The notes beneath the pieces were generated by a model. It searched no databases, had not been told where the DNA came from, and was given only the letters and a program-made list of their open reading frames with translations. A DNA stretch of 64,000 nt from JBJEDU01 sp051872395 (GTDB lineage: Bacteria; Bacillota_I; Bacilli_A; RFN20; CAG-826). Every line of letters begins with the position of its first letter. Within the stretch, counting starts at the first letter, position 1. This document shows positions 1 through 9,214 of the stretch, piece after piece. The position numbers and the translations under genes were made by a program. The stretch is from the NCBI GenBank assembly GCA_051872395.1, contig JBJEDU010000031.1, forward strand, positions 3,578-67,577. Direction: 5' to 3'.

Positions 1-1
1 T

Positions 2-709
2 CTTCCTCTCATCATGGCGATAATTATTAATTTTAAACCAAAAGGATATAAGTTTTTTAGAGCGGTAATCTACTTACCTTCAATATTGCCAGTTACTGCG
101 AGTGGGGTTATTTTTAGTGCCTTGTTTTCGAAAAATTTTGGTTACATTAATCAGTGGACTGGTCAATTGATTGACTGGTTAGGAACTCCTAGTACAGCGT
201 GGTTTGTTATTATTCTTCTCTGTTTATGGGGAGGATGGGGTGGTAACTTCATCATTTTATCAGCCGGTTTAAAAAATGTTGATAAATCTCTTTTGGAGGC
301 TGCGAGTGTTGATGGATGTAACTCTTTTAAGAAAATATTGTATGTGACAATTCCATGTATTAAACAGCAATTAGTGCTTTGTATATTCACGACGATTATT
401 GGTTATTTTGGATTATATGGACAAGTCTATGTTTTGACTTCAGGTGGTCCTTCTCAAATGATTAATGGTGTTAATCGTTTGACTACTGAAACCATCATGG
501 TGTATTTACAATCTCTTATTACTGGTACGAATTATAGTGTCTTTGGAATGGTTTCCGCGATGGGATTAGTTTTAGGACTAATTATTGGTTTAGTGACTGC
601 AGTTCAATTAATTGTTACCAAAGACCGTCCAAGTGGAACAAAGTTATCCAAAGAATATCGTGAATGGATAAATAATCAAAAGAAAGTTGAGGTTAGTCAA
701 AATGAGTAA
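2..709 (+). CDS. Sugar ABC transporter permease, MalF-like (5' end outside window)
   Basis: This is an inner-membrane subunit of a carbohydrate ABC importer (binding-protein-dependent transport family). The frame is open to the left edge, so the start lies outside; the ATG at 14 is internal. Several membrane segments are visible. The cytoplasmic EAA loop that docks on the ATPase reads EAASVDGCNSFKKILYVTIP, the hallmark of MalF/UgpA-type subunits. It overlaps the second permease by 8 bp (702-709) and heads an operon with an ATPase, a GH36 alpha-galactosidase and a GH2 enzyme, so the cargo is probably an alpha-galactoside or related oligosaccharide (inference). No substrate-binding lipoprotein is visible; it should lie upstream. 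Confidence 0.9.
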   Translation, partial: LPLIMAIIINFKPKGYKFFRAVIYLPSILPVTASGVIFSALFSKNFGYINQWTGQLIDWLGTPSTAWFVIILLCLWGGWGGNFIILSAGLKNVDKSLLEAASVDGCNSFKKILYVTIPCIKQQLVLCIFTTIIGYFGLYGQVYVLTSGGPSQMINGVNRLTTETIMVYLQSLITGTNYSVFGMVSAMGLVLGLIIGLVTAVQLIVTKDRPSGTKLSKEYREWINNQKKVEVSQNE

Positions 710-1682
710 TGTCTTATTAATTGTTGCGATTGTCATTGCTTCAATTTTTGCTTTATTAATTATTTTTGATATTGTTTTCCTCATTTTAAAAAAGACTAAA
801 AATTTAAGCGATAATAAATTCAACAATTATGTTTCTAATCGTTTGATTCAAATCAATTGTTTTGTCTTTTTATCGGTCTTTACTTTCGTTTGGTTAGCTC
901 CTTTGGTTATTGGGGTTATTGGTTCGTTTACAAGCGAATATTCTTTTACATATGAACAAGGACAATTATTCCCTAAAAGTGGTTATACATTTGAAAATTA
1001 TTTGAAATTATTTAATCAAAAGGACTTAGATGGAACGCGAATTCCAGTTGAAAGATGGGTTTTAAATTCTTTTATTGTCGCCTGTGCGAATACCTTTTTA
1101 TATTTATTAATTTCCGGTTTTGCCGCGTATGCATTTGTCTTTTTAAAATTCAAATTTAGAAATGTTTTATTCATGGTTATCATCTTTACGATGGTCATTC
1201 CTGGTATCGCGACGACGGCAGCGCAATACTCTAATGTTTCTAATTTAAATATTTCTCGATCTCTTTTAGCCCTCATCTTACCTGGCTTAGGTGGGGTTGG
1301 CGGACTATATTTAATTCGTCAATTTTATCTTGGCATACCAAGTGATTTAATCGAATCAGCGAGAATTGATGGAGCGAAAGATATTACCATCTTCTTTAAA
1401 ATTATTTTCCCTTTAGCGAAGACAGTTTTCCTTGTTCAAGGTCTATTTTCTTTTATGGGAAGTTGGAATGATTTATTCTGGCCTCAAATTGTTTTAGGGG
1501 AAGCAAAAGAATTGTGGACTCTTCCAGTTGGTATTGCTTCGATTAGCAATACGACAAAAGGTGACACTGTTGGATTATCTCTCGCTAGTGCGATATTTTC
1601 AGCGATTCCGATTTTCATCCTCTATTTATTTACTCAAAATAAAATTATTGAAGGTGTAGCGAATACTGGAGTTAAACGATAG
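702..1682 (+). CDS. Sugar ABC transporter permease, MalG-like
   Basis: This is the second membrane subunit of the carbohydrate importer. The frame is open from a TTG at 687, but the ATG at 702 (start MSNVLL) is preferred: it has a purine-rich GTTGAGG upstream and overlaps the previous stop, as expected for coupled translation. The protein (326 aa) has six or more membrane segments. Its EAA loop (ESARIDGAKDITIFFKIIFP) and the C-terminal membrane segment are typical of MalG/UgpE subunits. The long N-terminal stretch, with a first membrane segment at residues 3-25 and a linker to about residue 45, is somewhat longer than usual. Confidence 0.92.
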   Translation: MSNVLLIVAIVIASIFALLIIFDIVFLILKKTKNLSDNKFNNYVSNRLIQINCFVFLSVFTFVWLAPLVIGVIGSFTSEYSFTYEQGQLFPKSGYTFENYLKLFNQKDLDGTRIPVERWVLNSFIVACANTFLYLLISGFAAYAFVFLKFKFRNVLFMVIIFTMVIPGIATTAAQYSNVSNLNISRSLLALILPGLGGVGGLYLIRQFYLGIPSDLIESARIDGAKDITIFFKIIFPLAKTVFLVQGLFSFMGSWNDLFWPQIVLGEAKELWTLPVGIASISNTTKGDTVGLSLASAIFSAIPIFILYLFTQNKIIEGVANTGVKR

Positions 1683-1698
1683 AAAGAAGGAATAATTT

Positions 1699-3306
1699 AT
1701 GGAAAAAATGAATATTAAAGAAGTGAAAAAAATATATAAAGAAAATAAAGGTGAAATCAAAAATGATGAAGTTGATGGCTTTGTCGTTTTGAAAGATATT
1801 AACAAAATTTATCCAAATCACGTTCAAGCAGTTTATGATTTTTCCTTATCTATCAAAGAAAATGAATTTATCGTTTTAGTGGGACCTTCTGGCTGTGGTA
1901 AATCTACGACTTTAAGAATGATTGCCGGACTTGAAGAAATTTCTAGCGGATATTTATACATCAATAAAATTATCGCTAATCACTTAGAATCGAAAGATAG
2001 AAATATTGCGATGGTTTTCCAAAATTACGCTTTATATCCTAATATGACAGTGTACGATAACATCGCTTTTGGATTAAAAATTAAAAAGATTCCAAATGAT
2101 GAAATTAAAGAGAGAGTGTTCAATGCGGCAAAAATATTAGACCTCGGTTCATATTTAGACCGTAAACCTCGTGAATTATCAGGTGGTCAAATGCAACGTG
2201 TCGCTTTAGGAAGAGCGATTGTTAGAGACGCGAAAGTGTTTTTAATGGATGAACCATTATCTAACTTAGATGCCAAACTTCGTGTTCAAATGAGAAGCGA
2301 GATCGTGAAGATTCATAAGCAAATTAAGACTACGACAATCTATGTTACTCACGACCAAACTGAAGCGATGACTATGGCGGATCGTATCGTTGTTATGAAT
2401 CATGGTTTCATTCAACAAATTGGAAGTCCAAAAGATATTTATAACAATCCAAAAAATATTTTTGTCGCGACCTTTATTGGAACACCTCCAATGAATATTT
2501 TTAAAGCTAATTTATCATCCAGTGCGATATTTGATGAAAAGACTTCTTTTGAAGTTAAACCAAATTTATTTGATGCTTATAAAAAATTCTTAGTTAATAA
2601 AAAAGAATATTTCTCTTCTTTGAAAAATTTAATTATCGATGATGAAATCAAAGAGATTAGCGATTTAGCTAAAGATAAAAATAATGTTGATAAAATCGAA
2701 CAAAAACTCATCTCTATTAAAGAAAATAATCCACTTTTAAATAAAGAAGTTGATGTTTTATTATCATTATTAAACGATGCAAAAGAAAGCAAAAAATATA
2801 AAAAATTAATCAAAAAATTCATCACTGAATTAAAAGAAATTAATTATGTTTTAATTGGAGAAATGAGAAAAGTTAAATCATCATCTTCAACTTCATTTAC
2901 TACCGTTTCTTCTACAACCTCTACAAAAGATAAAAAAGACAATAATAAATTATCATTTAATGATGAATATCTCGCTGCGAAAAAATCCACTGAGAATTAT
3001 TTATCAATTTATTCAAAAGAAATGGATAATTACGATTTATATTTCGGTATTCGTCCAGAAGATATTCACCTTAAAGAAGACAAAGTTAAACATAAATCTA
3101 AAGAGATGGAAGTAGAAATTTCTTTCTTTGAATTGATGGGTAGCGAATATTTGGTGCATTTCAATTTATTCAACACTAATTTGATTATGAAGATGTCCAA
3201 TTCTAAAGATATTAAACTTGGAGATAAAACCAATATCGTCTTCGATTTAGATAAACTTAAAATTTTCGATAAAGAAAGTGGAGAAAATATTTTATGGGAA
3301 AAATAA
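1699..3306 (+). CDS. Sugar ABC transporter ATPase (MsmK/UgpC-like) with large insertion
   Basis: This subunit hydrolyses ATP for the sugar importer. Walker A is GPSGCGKST at residues 62-70; the Q-loop, the LSGGQMQR signature, Walker B (VFLMDEP) and the H-loop follow in order. FIGTPPMN near residue 257 and FGIRPEDIHL near 448 are the usual landmarks around the MalK regulatory (TOBE) domain. Family members are about 360-380 aa; this one is 535 aa because about 170 residues are inserted between those landmarks (about 275-445). The insert is lysine-rich and probably helical, with a Ser/Thr low-complexity stretch at about 393-416. AAGAAGG precedes the ATG. The next gene starts inside its 3' end. 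Confidence 0.93.
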   Translation: MEKMNIKEVKKIYKENKGEIKNDEVDGFVVLKDINKIYPNHVQAVYDFSLSIKENEFIVLVGPSGCGKSTTLRMIAGLEEISSGYLYINKIIANHLESKDRNIAMVFQNYALYPNMTVYDNIAFGLKIKKIPNDEIKERVFNAAKILDLGSYLDRKPRELSGGQMQRVALGRAIVRDAKVFLMDEPLSNLDAKLRVQMRSEIVKIHKQIKTTTIYVTHDQTEAMTMADRIVVMNHGFIQQIGSPKDIYNNPKNIFVATFIGTPPMNIFKANLSSSAIFDEKTSFEVKPNLFDAYKKFLVNKKEYFSSLKNLIIDDEIKEISDLAKDKNNVDKIEQKLISIKENNPLLNKEVDVLLSLLNDAKESKKYKKLIKKFITELKEINYVLIGEMRKVKSSSSTSFTTVSSTTSTKDKKDNNKLSFNDEYLAAKKSTENYLSIYSKEMDNYDLYFGIRPEDIHLKEDKVKHKSKEMEVEISFFELMGSEYLVHFNLFNTNLIMKMSNSKDIKLGDKTNIVFDLDKLKIFDKESGENILWEK

Positions 3307-4304
3307 TAAATAAGTTTTTATTATTATCCACTTTATTATTTATTACTAGTTGTTCGACAAATAATCCCACTAGCGAAGATAAAAGTAGTGAATCAACTTC
3401 TTTAGTAGAAGAAAGTAGTGATGACACTATTTATAAAACTATCTATTTTCCTACAGACGTTAATAATCCAGCTTCAGATACTGGTGTCGATGTTTGTTTA
3501 GGATATGATGAATATCGACTTACAAAAATGTATGTTGGTGAAGGAGTGGAAGAAGAAATTACCCATTATACATATAACGAAAATATATGTGAGATTGATA
3601 ATTTAGGAAGAGTTACCCCTAAAACTATTGGTTCTAGTCGATGCTTCGCTCATACAAAAAGTGGAAAAAAATATGAATTCAAAGTCAATGTTTTAGCTTA
3701 TGAAGGTTTAAGAGAATGGATTAGAGAAAGCGCAGCGTATATGAAAGAAGAATATACGAAGGTTGGTCCACTTGAATCTCCCTACGTTTTCTTTGGCGAC
3801 TCATTTTTTGATCCACGTGGATTTTGGACTGATTTCTATTCAACCTTCTCTTCTTATAATGCTTTTGTTACAGGGATAGGCACTGCGAGAACTAACGATT
3901 GGATGACTATTAAAAAAGAAAATTTACTCGATTTAAATCCAAAATCAGTCTTTATCAATTTAGGAGTTAATAACGCGATTGCGGCAGGTGATAATTCAAA
4001 AACTTTAGCGGCAAAATTAATCGCGTTATTTGAAGAACTCCATTATCAAAAACCGGATATGGAAATTTATTATTATGGTATCATTCATAGTGGGGAACAA
4101 AGTTGGAATTCAATTTCTGATGGAAGCAATGAAATAATTGAAGAATATGCTTTAAGTAAATCATATTTAACATATTTAGATATTCCTTCTTTGGTCAATC
4201 CAGAGATTAGTAAATATTTAAAGAGTGATAATCTTCATCCTAATGATGCGTGTTATGAATTATATGCCTCTTTAGCAAAGGAACATATGACTAATGGGAA
4301 TTAA
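3294..4304 (+). CDS. SGNH-hydrolase lipoprotein with Big2-like domain
   Basis: This is a predicted surface esterase or deacetylase. The signal peptide ends in a lipobox (FITSC, Cys at about residue 20), followed by a Ser/Glu-rich linker. A bacterial Ig-like (Big2-type) module spans about residues 75-135. The catalytic part has FFGDSFF (block I GDS serine), GVNN (block III Asn) and DNLHPND (block V Asp-His), the arrangement of GDSL/SGNH hydrolases. It overlaps the ATPase gene by 13 bp and the next gene by 11 bp, so it is translationally tied to alpha-galactoside use. Removing acyl groups from imported or surface-bound glycans is an inference; the true substrate is unknown. Confidence 0.8.
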   Translation: MGKIINKFLLLSTLLFITSCSTNNPTSEDKSSESTSLVEESSDDTIYKTIYFPTDVNNPASDTGVDVCLGYDEYRLTKMYVGEGVEEEITHYTYNENICEIDNLGRVTPKTIGSSRCFAHTKSGKKYEFKVNVLAYEGLREWIRESAAYMKEEYTKVGPLESPYVFFGDSFFDPRGFWTDFYSTFSSYNAFVTGIGTARTNDWMTIKKENLLDLNPKSVFINLGVNNAIAAGDNSKTLAAKLIALFEELHYQKPDMEIYYYGIIHSGEQSWNSISDGSNEIIEEYALSKSYLTYLDIPSLVNPEISKYLKSDNLHPNDACYELYASLAKEHMTNGN

Positions 4305-6441
4305 GTTTTATAAAGATAAAAAAATATTCCATCTATATAACAAAAATATCTCTTATATTTTTTCAATTAATGAGATGAATATTTTACTTCACCATTATTA
4401 TGGAAAAAGAGTCAAAGATGTTTATTCTTTCACTAACGTAAATGAGGAAATTAATTTCCAATTTTATCAAGATGGTGAATTTAAAAATGATGTGAAATAT
4501 TACGATAATCTCACTAATGTGGAAGTGGGATCATATTTAAGATTAGATTTAAGACCCTCTTCTTTTAAAATTAATTTTAAAGATGATTTGCTCACTGATT
4601 TTCGTTATGTTTCTTTCTCTTATAAAAACCATAATGAATATGAAGAATATTATCCTCATTTAAGAAACACTGATACTTCTAAAGCAGTCACTATTAAATT
4701 AAAGGACGCTTATCGAAATATTTATTTATATATTACATATCGCATTTTTGATGATGTTGATATCATTTCTAAAAGTGTCAAAATTGTCAATAAAACAAAT
4801 AGTAACTTTTATGTTAATAAAGCTATGTCTCTCACTTTAGATATGCCTTATAAAAACCAAGATGTCATCCATTTTCCTGGCCTCTGGGCGTTTGAAAGAA
4901 GATATGTTAGAGAACCATTAAATTATGGAGAGAAAGTTTTATTTTCTTTAGAAGGTAGAAGTTCTCATTATGAAAATCCATTTTTTATAATTTGCGATAA
5001 AAATACCGATGAATATCATCATGAAGCCTATAGTTTCAATATTGTTTATTCTGGCAATTTTAAAAATGAGATTTATGTTTCCTCTTTAAACAAACTTAGA
5101 ATCAATGTTGGAATTAATGATGAAGCACTTAATTATAAACTTAAAAGAGGAGAAGAATTGATTCTTCCTGAAGTTATCTCTTCATATTCCTCGACTGGTT
5201 TAAATGAGTTATCAATCAATAATCATAATTTGATTAAAAAACACCTATTAAAAGAGAAAAATATTACTTTCCCACTTCTATATAATTCATGGGAAGGAAT
5301 GGGAATGGATTTTGATAATGAATCTTTAAAACAATTGATTGTTGAATCTAAAGAAATGGGTTTAGATTTATTTGTTTTAGATGATGGATGGTTTTCTACA
5401 AGAAATGATGATAAACATGGGCTTGGTGATTGGTGGATCAACAAAAATAAAATTGATTTAAAAAAAATCAGTGAGTTCGTTCATCAAAATGGAATGAAAT
5501 TCGGTATTTGGATTGAACCTGAATGTGTCAATATCGACACTGAATTATTTCATAAACATCCAGAATATGTTTTATCTCATCCAAAACTGGAAAAGAGATT
5601 TTCTCGTAATCAATTAGTGTTAGATTTCACTAATGAAGAAGTAATTGATTATATATTTAATTCAATAACTGAATCACTTAAAGAAATCAAAATTGATTAC
5701 ATTAAATATGATATGAATCGTTATCTTGGTGATATTTATTCTACTTGTTCTTCTCAAGGAGAAATATTTCATAAATACACCTTAGGGGTCTATAAATTCA
5801 TGCATCGGTTGATGAATCATTATCCTGATATCATCTTTGAAAATTGTTGTTCTGGAGGAGGAAGATTCGATTTAGGAATGCTTTATTTCTCCCCACTTAT
5901 TTGGACGAGTGATAACACTAATCCAATCGATAGAACTTTTATCCAATATGGAACGAGCTTTGCTTATCCACTTTGTGTGACCTCCTCTCATGTTTCTAAA
6001 GCGGAAGGTAGTTATTCCTCAAAAGCGGATGTTGCCTTCTTTGGAAGCTATGGTTATGAGATGGATTTAAGAAAATTAACCAAAGAAGAAAAAGAATTAT
6101 TAAAGAAATATAACCATCTATTCAAAGAATATCATGACACAGTGATATTAAACGGTGATTTATATCGACTTAGTAATCCATTTACCTCTTCCTATAGTGG
6201 ACTTCTATCATATTCAAAAAATAGTGGAATTGGATTTATTCTATTATCTTTAGTTAAAGATAATGATGAGGAAATAAATATTAAATTTGAGATGGATTTA
6301 GATAAACCATATTATTTCATAAATGGTAATTTATATAGCCTTAATCACTTAAAAAAATATGGATTAACTATTTCTGATTTAAAGAAAAAAGGCGAGACAA
6401 AAATTATAAAAATAGAGAGTAGAGAAAAATATTATGAGTAA
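4294..6441 (+). CDS. Alpha-galactosidase, GH36
   Basis: This enzyme hydrolyses terminal alpha-1,6-galactose from raffinose-type sugars or melibiose. At 715 aa it has the full GH36 length: an N-terminal beta-sandwich (to about 330), then a TIM barrel with NSWEGMGMDFD, DDGWFSTRNDD and GLGDWW. The predicted nucleophile is the Asp of IKYDMNR and the acid/base is the Asp of TSDNTNPIDR. No signal peptide is visible, so it is probably cytoplasmic and acts on sugar brought in by the adjacent ABC importer. The gene starts inside the esterase gene's end (11-bp overlap), and its own end overlaps the GH2 gene by 8 bp. Confidence 0.95.
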   Translation: MGIKFYKDKKIFHLYNKNISYIFSINEMNILLHHYYGKRVKDVYSFTNVNEEINFQFYQDGEFKNDVKYYDNLTNVEVGSYLRLDLRPSSFKINFKDDLLTDFRYVSFSYKNHNEYEEYYPHLRNTDTSKAVTIKLKDAYRNIYLYITYRIFDDVDIISKSVKIVNKTNSNFYVNKAMSLTLDMPYKNQDVIHFPGLWAFERRYVREPLNYGEKVLFSLEGRSSHYENPFFIICDKNTDEYHHEAYSFNIVYSGNFKNEIYVSSLNKLRINVGINDEALNYKLKRGEELILPEVISSYSSTGLNELSINNHNLIKKHLLKEKNITFPLLYNSWEGMGMDFDNESLKQLIVESKEMGLDLFVLDDGWFSTRNDDKHGLGDWWINKNKIDLKKISEFVHQNGMKFGIWIEPECVNIDTELFHKHPEYVLSHPKLEKRFSRNQLVLDFTNEEVIDYIFNSITESLKEIKIDYIKYDMNRYLGDIYSTCSSQGEIFHKYTLGVYKFMHRLMNHYPDIIFENCCSGGGRFDLGMLYFSPLIWTSDNTNPIDRTFIQYGTSFAYPLCVTSSHVSKAEGSYSSKADVAFFGSYGYEMDLRKLTKEEKELLKKYNHLFKEYHDTVILNGDLYRLSNPFTSSYSGLLSYSKNSGIGFILLSLVKDNDEEINIKFEMDLDKPYYFINGNLYSLNHLKKYGLTISDLKKKGETKIIKIESREKYYE

Positions 6442-8176
6442 AGTTGAATTAAATAAATATCCCCGTCCTCAATTAAAAAGAGATAGTTTTATTCTTTTAG
6501 ATGGATTATGGGATTTCGCTTTCGATTATGAAAATAAAGGAATTGAAAATGGTTATCATCAAGGTTTTAAAAAGCAATATGATATCAATGTTCCTTTTGC
6601 TTATCAATGTCCATTATCAAATATTAATATCACGAAAAGATGTGACAGTGTTTTTTATCAAAAAGAAATATTAATTAATCATCAAGAAGATGAAAGAGTC
6701 ATCCTTCATTTAGAAGGTAGCGATTATTTAACGACAGTTTATGTTAATGGTAAAGAAGTGGGTCAAGATAGTGGCGCGTATCATAGATTAAGTTTTGATA
6801 TTACCGATGAATTGTACACTGATTCACCTTCACTTTTAGTCATCCATTGTAACGATGATTATAGTAGAGAAAAACCGCGCGGTAAACAAAGATGGAAAGA
6901 TGAAAATTTTGAATGTTGGTATATCGATACGACTGGAATCTACAAGTCAGTGTGGATAGAAGTGGTTAATAAAATACATATTACAAACACTAAGATTAAT
7001 GCTTTCAAAGGTGATAATAAAATTTATATGGATTTATCACTCTCTACAAAATTATCTGGCAGTGTTGAAATAAAAACTTCATATGAAGGGAAAGAAGTTA
7101 AATATATTAATAAACAAATAAATAACGAAGATAAATTATCTTTAGTTTATGAAATAGAAAATCCAAAATTATGGAATTTATTCGATCCTCAAATTTATGA
7201 TATTGATATTATACTCAAATCAAAAAATGATGAAATCATCGATAAAATTTCTACTTATACAGCGTTTAGAAAAGTGTTCGCGAAAAATGGAAAAATATAT
7301 ATTAACGATAAAGAAATATATCAAAAGATGGTTTTAGACCAAGGCTATTTTTTAGAAGGACATTTAACTCCTAAAGATGAAAATCAATTATATGAAGATA
7401 TCACCAAAATGATTGATTTAGGATTTAACACTTCAAGAAAACATGAAAAAATTGAAGATGATAGATTTTATTACTATGCGGATATGCTTGGTTATCTCAT
7501 TTGGGCAGATTTTCCAAACATGTATGATTTAACAGATAAAAGTAAAGAAGTATATAAAAGAGAATATTTGTTGGCTATAAATCAACTATTTAACCATCCA
7601 TCCATTATTACTTGGGTTCCTTTCAATGAGTCGTGGGGGATTTGGGATATTGCCTTTGATAAACCTACCCAACAATTTGTTAACGAAGTGTATTACTTAA
7701 CCAAACAATTTGATGATACGAGATTTTGTATCACTAACGACGGATGGGAACATACGATTTCTGACATTATTACCATTCATGATTATGAACAAGATGGAAA
7801 AATTCTAAAAGAAAAATTTTCCACGATAGAAAAAACCATTAATGATAAATATGAGTGGCGAGGTAAAAAAGCACTCGCGGAAAATTATTCATATCAAGGT
7901 CAACCAATTATTATGAGTGAGTTCGGTGGAACAGCGTATGAGAAATGTGTTGGAGGAGAAAATAAATCGTGGGGATATGGCTCCGCGGTTAAAGATGATG
8001 AAGATTTTATTAATCGTTTTGATTCCTTAGTTTCAGCGATTAAATCACTTCCTCATTTTGTTGGATATTGTTATACCCAGGTCAGCGATGTACAACAAGA
8101 AGTTAATGGTTTATTAAAAGAAAACCGAGAATTTAAAATCGATCCAAAAATTATTTCTACGATTCAAAACAAATAA
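6434..8176 (+). CDS. GH2 beta-glycosidase (beta-galactosidase/beta-glucuronidase type)
   Basis: This is a family 2 glycoside hydrolase of 580 aa. The N-terminal sugar-binding sandwich (about 20-175) and Ig-like domain (about 178-275) precede a TIM barrel. The acid/base Glu sits in WVPFNESWG and the nucleophile Glu in IMSEFGG. There is no signal peptide, so it should act in the cytoplasm on imported oligosaccharide. It is the last gene of the sugar operon. The length is short for LacZ and closer to small GH2 beta-galactosidases or glucuronidases; exact specificity cannot be read from sequence. Confidence 0.9.
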   Translation: MSKVELNKYPRPQLKRDSFILLDGLWDFAFDYENKGIENGYHQGFKKQYDINVPFAYQCPLSNINITKRCDSVFYQKEILINHQEDERVILHLEGSDYLTTVYVNGKEVGQDSGAYHRLSFDITDELYTDSPSLLVIHCNDDYSREKPRGKQRWKDENFECWYIDTTGIYKSVWIEVVNKIHITNTKINAFKGDNKIYMDLSLSTKLSGSVEIKTSYEGKEVKYINKQINNEDKLSLVYEIENPKLWNLFDPQIYDIDIILKSKNDEIIDKISTYTAFRKVFAKNGKIYINDKEIYQKMVLDQGYFLEGHLTPKDENQLYEDITKMIDLGFNTSRKHEKIEDDRFYYYADMLGYLIWADFPNMYDLTDKSKEVYKREYLLAINQLFNHPSIITWVPFNESWGIWDIAFDKPTQQFVNEVYYLTKQFDDTRFCITNDGWEHTISDIITIHDYEQDGKILKEKFSTIEKTINDKYEWRGKKALAENYSYQGQPIIMSEFGGTAYEKCVGGENKSWGYGSAVKDDEDFINRFDSLVSAIKSLPHFVGYCYTQVSDVQQEVNGLLKENREFKIDPKIISTIQNK

Positions 8177-8222
8177 AAAATATCCAGTTATATGAATAAA
8201 AAAATATAGCTGGATATTTTTA
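8176..8222. terminator. Bidirectional intrinsic terminator between sugar operon and galTKM
   Basis: An inverted repeat pairs about 8176-8193 (core TATCCAG) with 8203-8221 (core CTGGATA). It is flanked by A-runs on the left and T-runs on the right, so it can stop transcription from both the plus-strand sugar operon and the minus-strand gal operon that converge here. Confidence 0.85.
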
Positions 8223-8230
8223 ATTTATAA

Positions 8231-9214
8231 TTAATTTTTTGAGAAAATATATCTTATTGTTCTTTGATAAGTTTCGTTTGCTTTAACTTGTCTTCTATTT
8301 AATAAAGAGTCTTGTGCCTCAATAGCAATTCCTTGATAAATATTTTCATTTGACGTCAAAACTGGGCTATTTGTTTCGTAATTGCATGAATAAATTTGAC
8401 ATGATTCAAAGTCGCTTCTAACATCAAGTTTGATCGAATTACTTTCTAAAACGAAATTTTGTTTATCTAATCCAACTTCATCGAAAAGATAATCGTGATC
8501 ATATCCATGCGCTTTACCATTATATATAGATGGGTCTTTAATTTGTTTAGTGATAGATTTTTTCTTTCTAAAATCTAATACGTTAGTGACCTCTTTTTCT
8601 TTTAAAGGTAATAAATCATCAACTCCACATTCTACATATTTTGAAGCTTTGATGGTTAACTTTAATGCGGATAAATCTTCTTCCCCTAAAGAGAAAAATG
8701 AATGATTAGTTAAAGCAAGCACCGTGTCTTTATCGCTCTTTGCTTTAAATTCAATGTCGATGATATCTTCTTCCAAGTAGATTTTATAAGTTACTAGAAT
8801 TTTTACATTACCTGGAAGACCTTGTTCATTATCTTTGGATAAATAAGAAAAGGTTACTTCGATGTAATCTTGTTTTGTTTCAATAATGCTAATATCAAAT
8901 ATTTTATGTGACCAACCATCTTTACCAGAATGAAGACAATTATTTCCTTCATTTTTGTCCATTTGATAAGTTTTATTATTGATGATAACTTCACCATCTT
9001 TTATTCGATTAGCAATTCTTCCAATGGTCTTTCCATAATAATTGCCACTTTCATAAAAATCTTTGTAATTTTTATTCGTTAGTGTCATCGTTTTGTCTAA
9101 ATAATCGATACGAAAAATTGACCCACCAAAAGTGGTAAGTGTGACATTTAAATTTTTGTTGTTAGAAACGTGGATGTATGAAACGTTTTCTTTTGAAATG
9201 ATGTTTAAGTTCAT
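8231..9214 (-). CDS. galM: Galactose mutarotase (aldose 1-epimerase)
   Basis: This enzyme interconverts beta- and alpha-D-galactose so that galactokinase can use it. The protein (327 aa) has GRIANRI near residue 65, the catalytic histidine in LTNHSFFSL, and the C-terminal catalytic Glu in IAIEAQDS, all typical of GalM. It is the last gene of a three-gene galT-galK-galM operon; its start codon shares bases with the galK stop. Together with the convergent alpha-galactosidase operon this provides entry of free galactose into the Leloir pathway. Confidence 0.93.
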   Translation of the reverse strand: MNLNIISKENVSYIHVSNNKNLNVTLTTFGGSIFRIDYLDKTMTLTNKNYKDFYESGNYYGKTIGRIANRIKDGEVIINNKTYQMDKNEGNNCLHSGKDGWSHKIFDISIIETKQDYIEVTFSYLSKDNEQGLPGNVKILVTYKIYLEEDIIDIEFKAKSDKDTVLALTNHSFFSLGEEDLSALKLTIKASKYVECGVDDLLPLKEKEVTNVLDFRKKKSITKQIKDPSIYNGKAHGYDHDYLFDEVGLDKQNFVLESNSIKLDVRSDFESCQIYSCNYETNSPVLTSNENIYQGIAIEAQDSLLNRRQVKANETYQRTIRYIFSKN

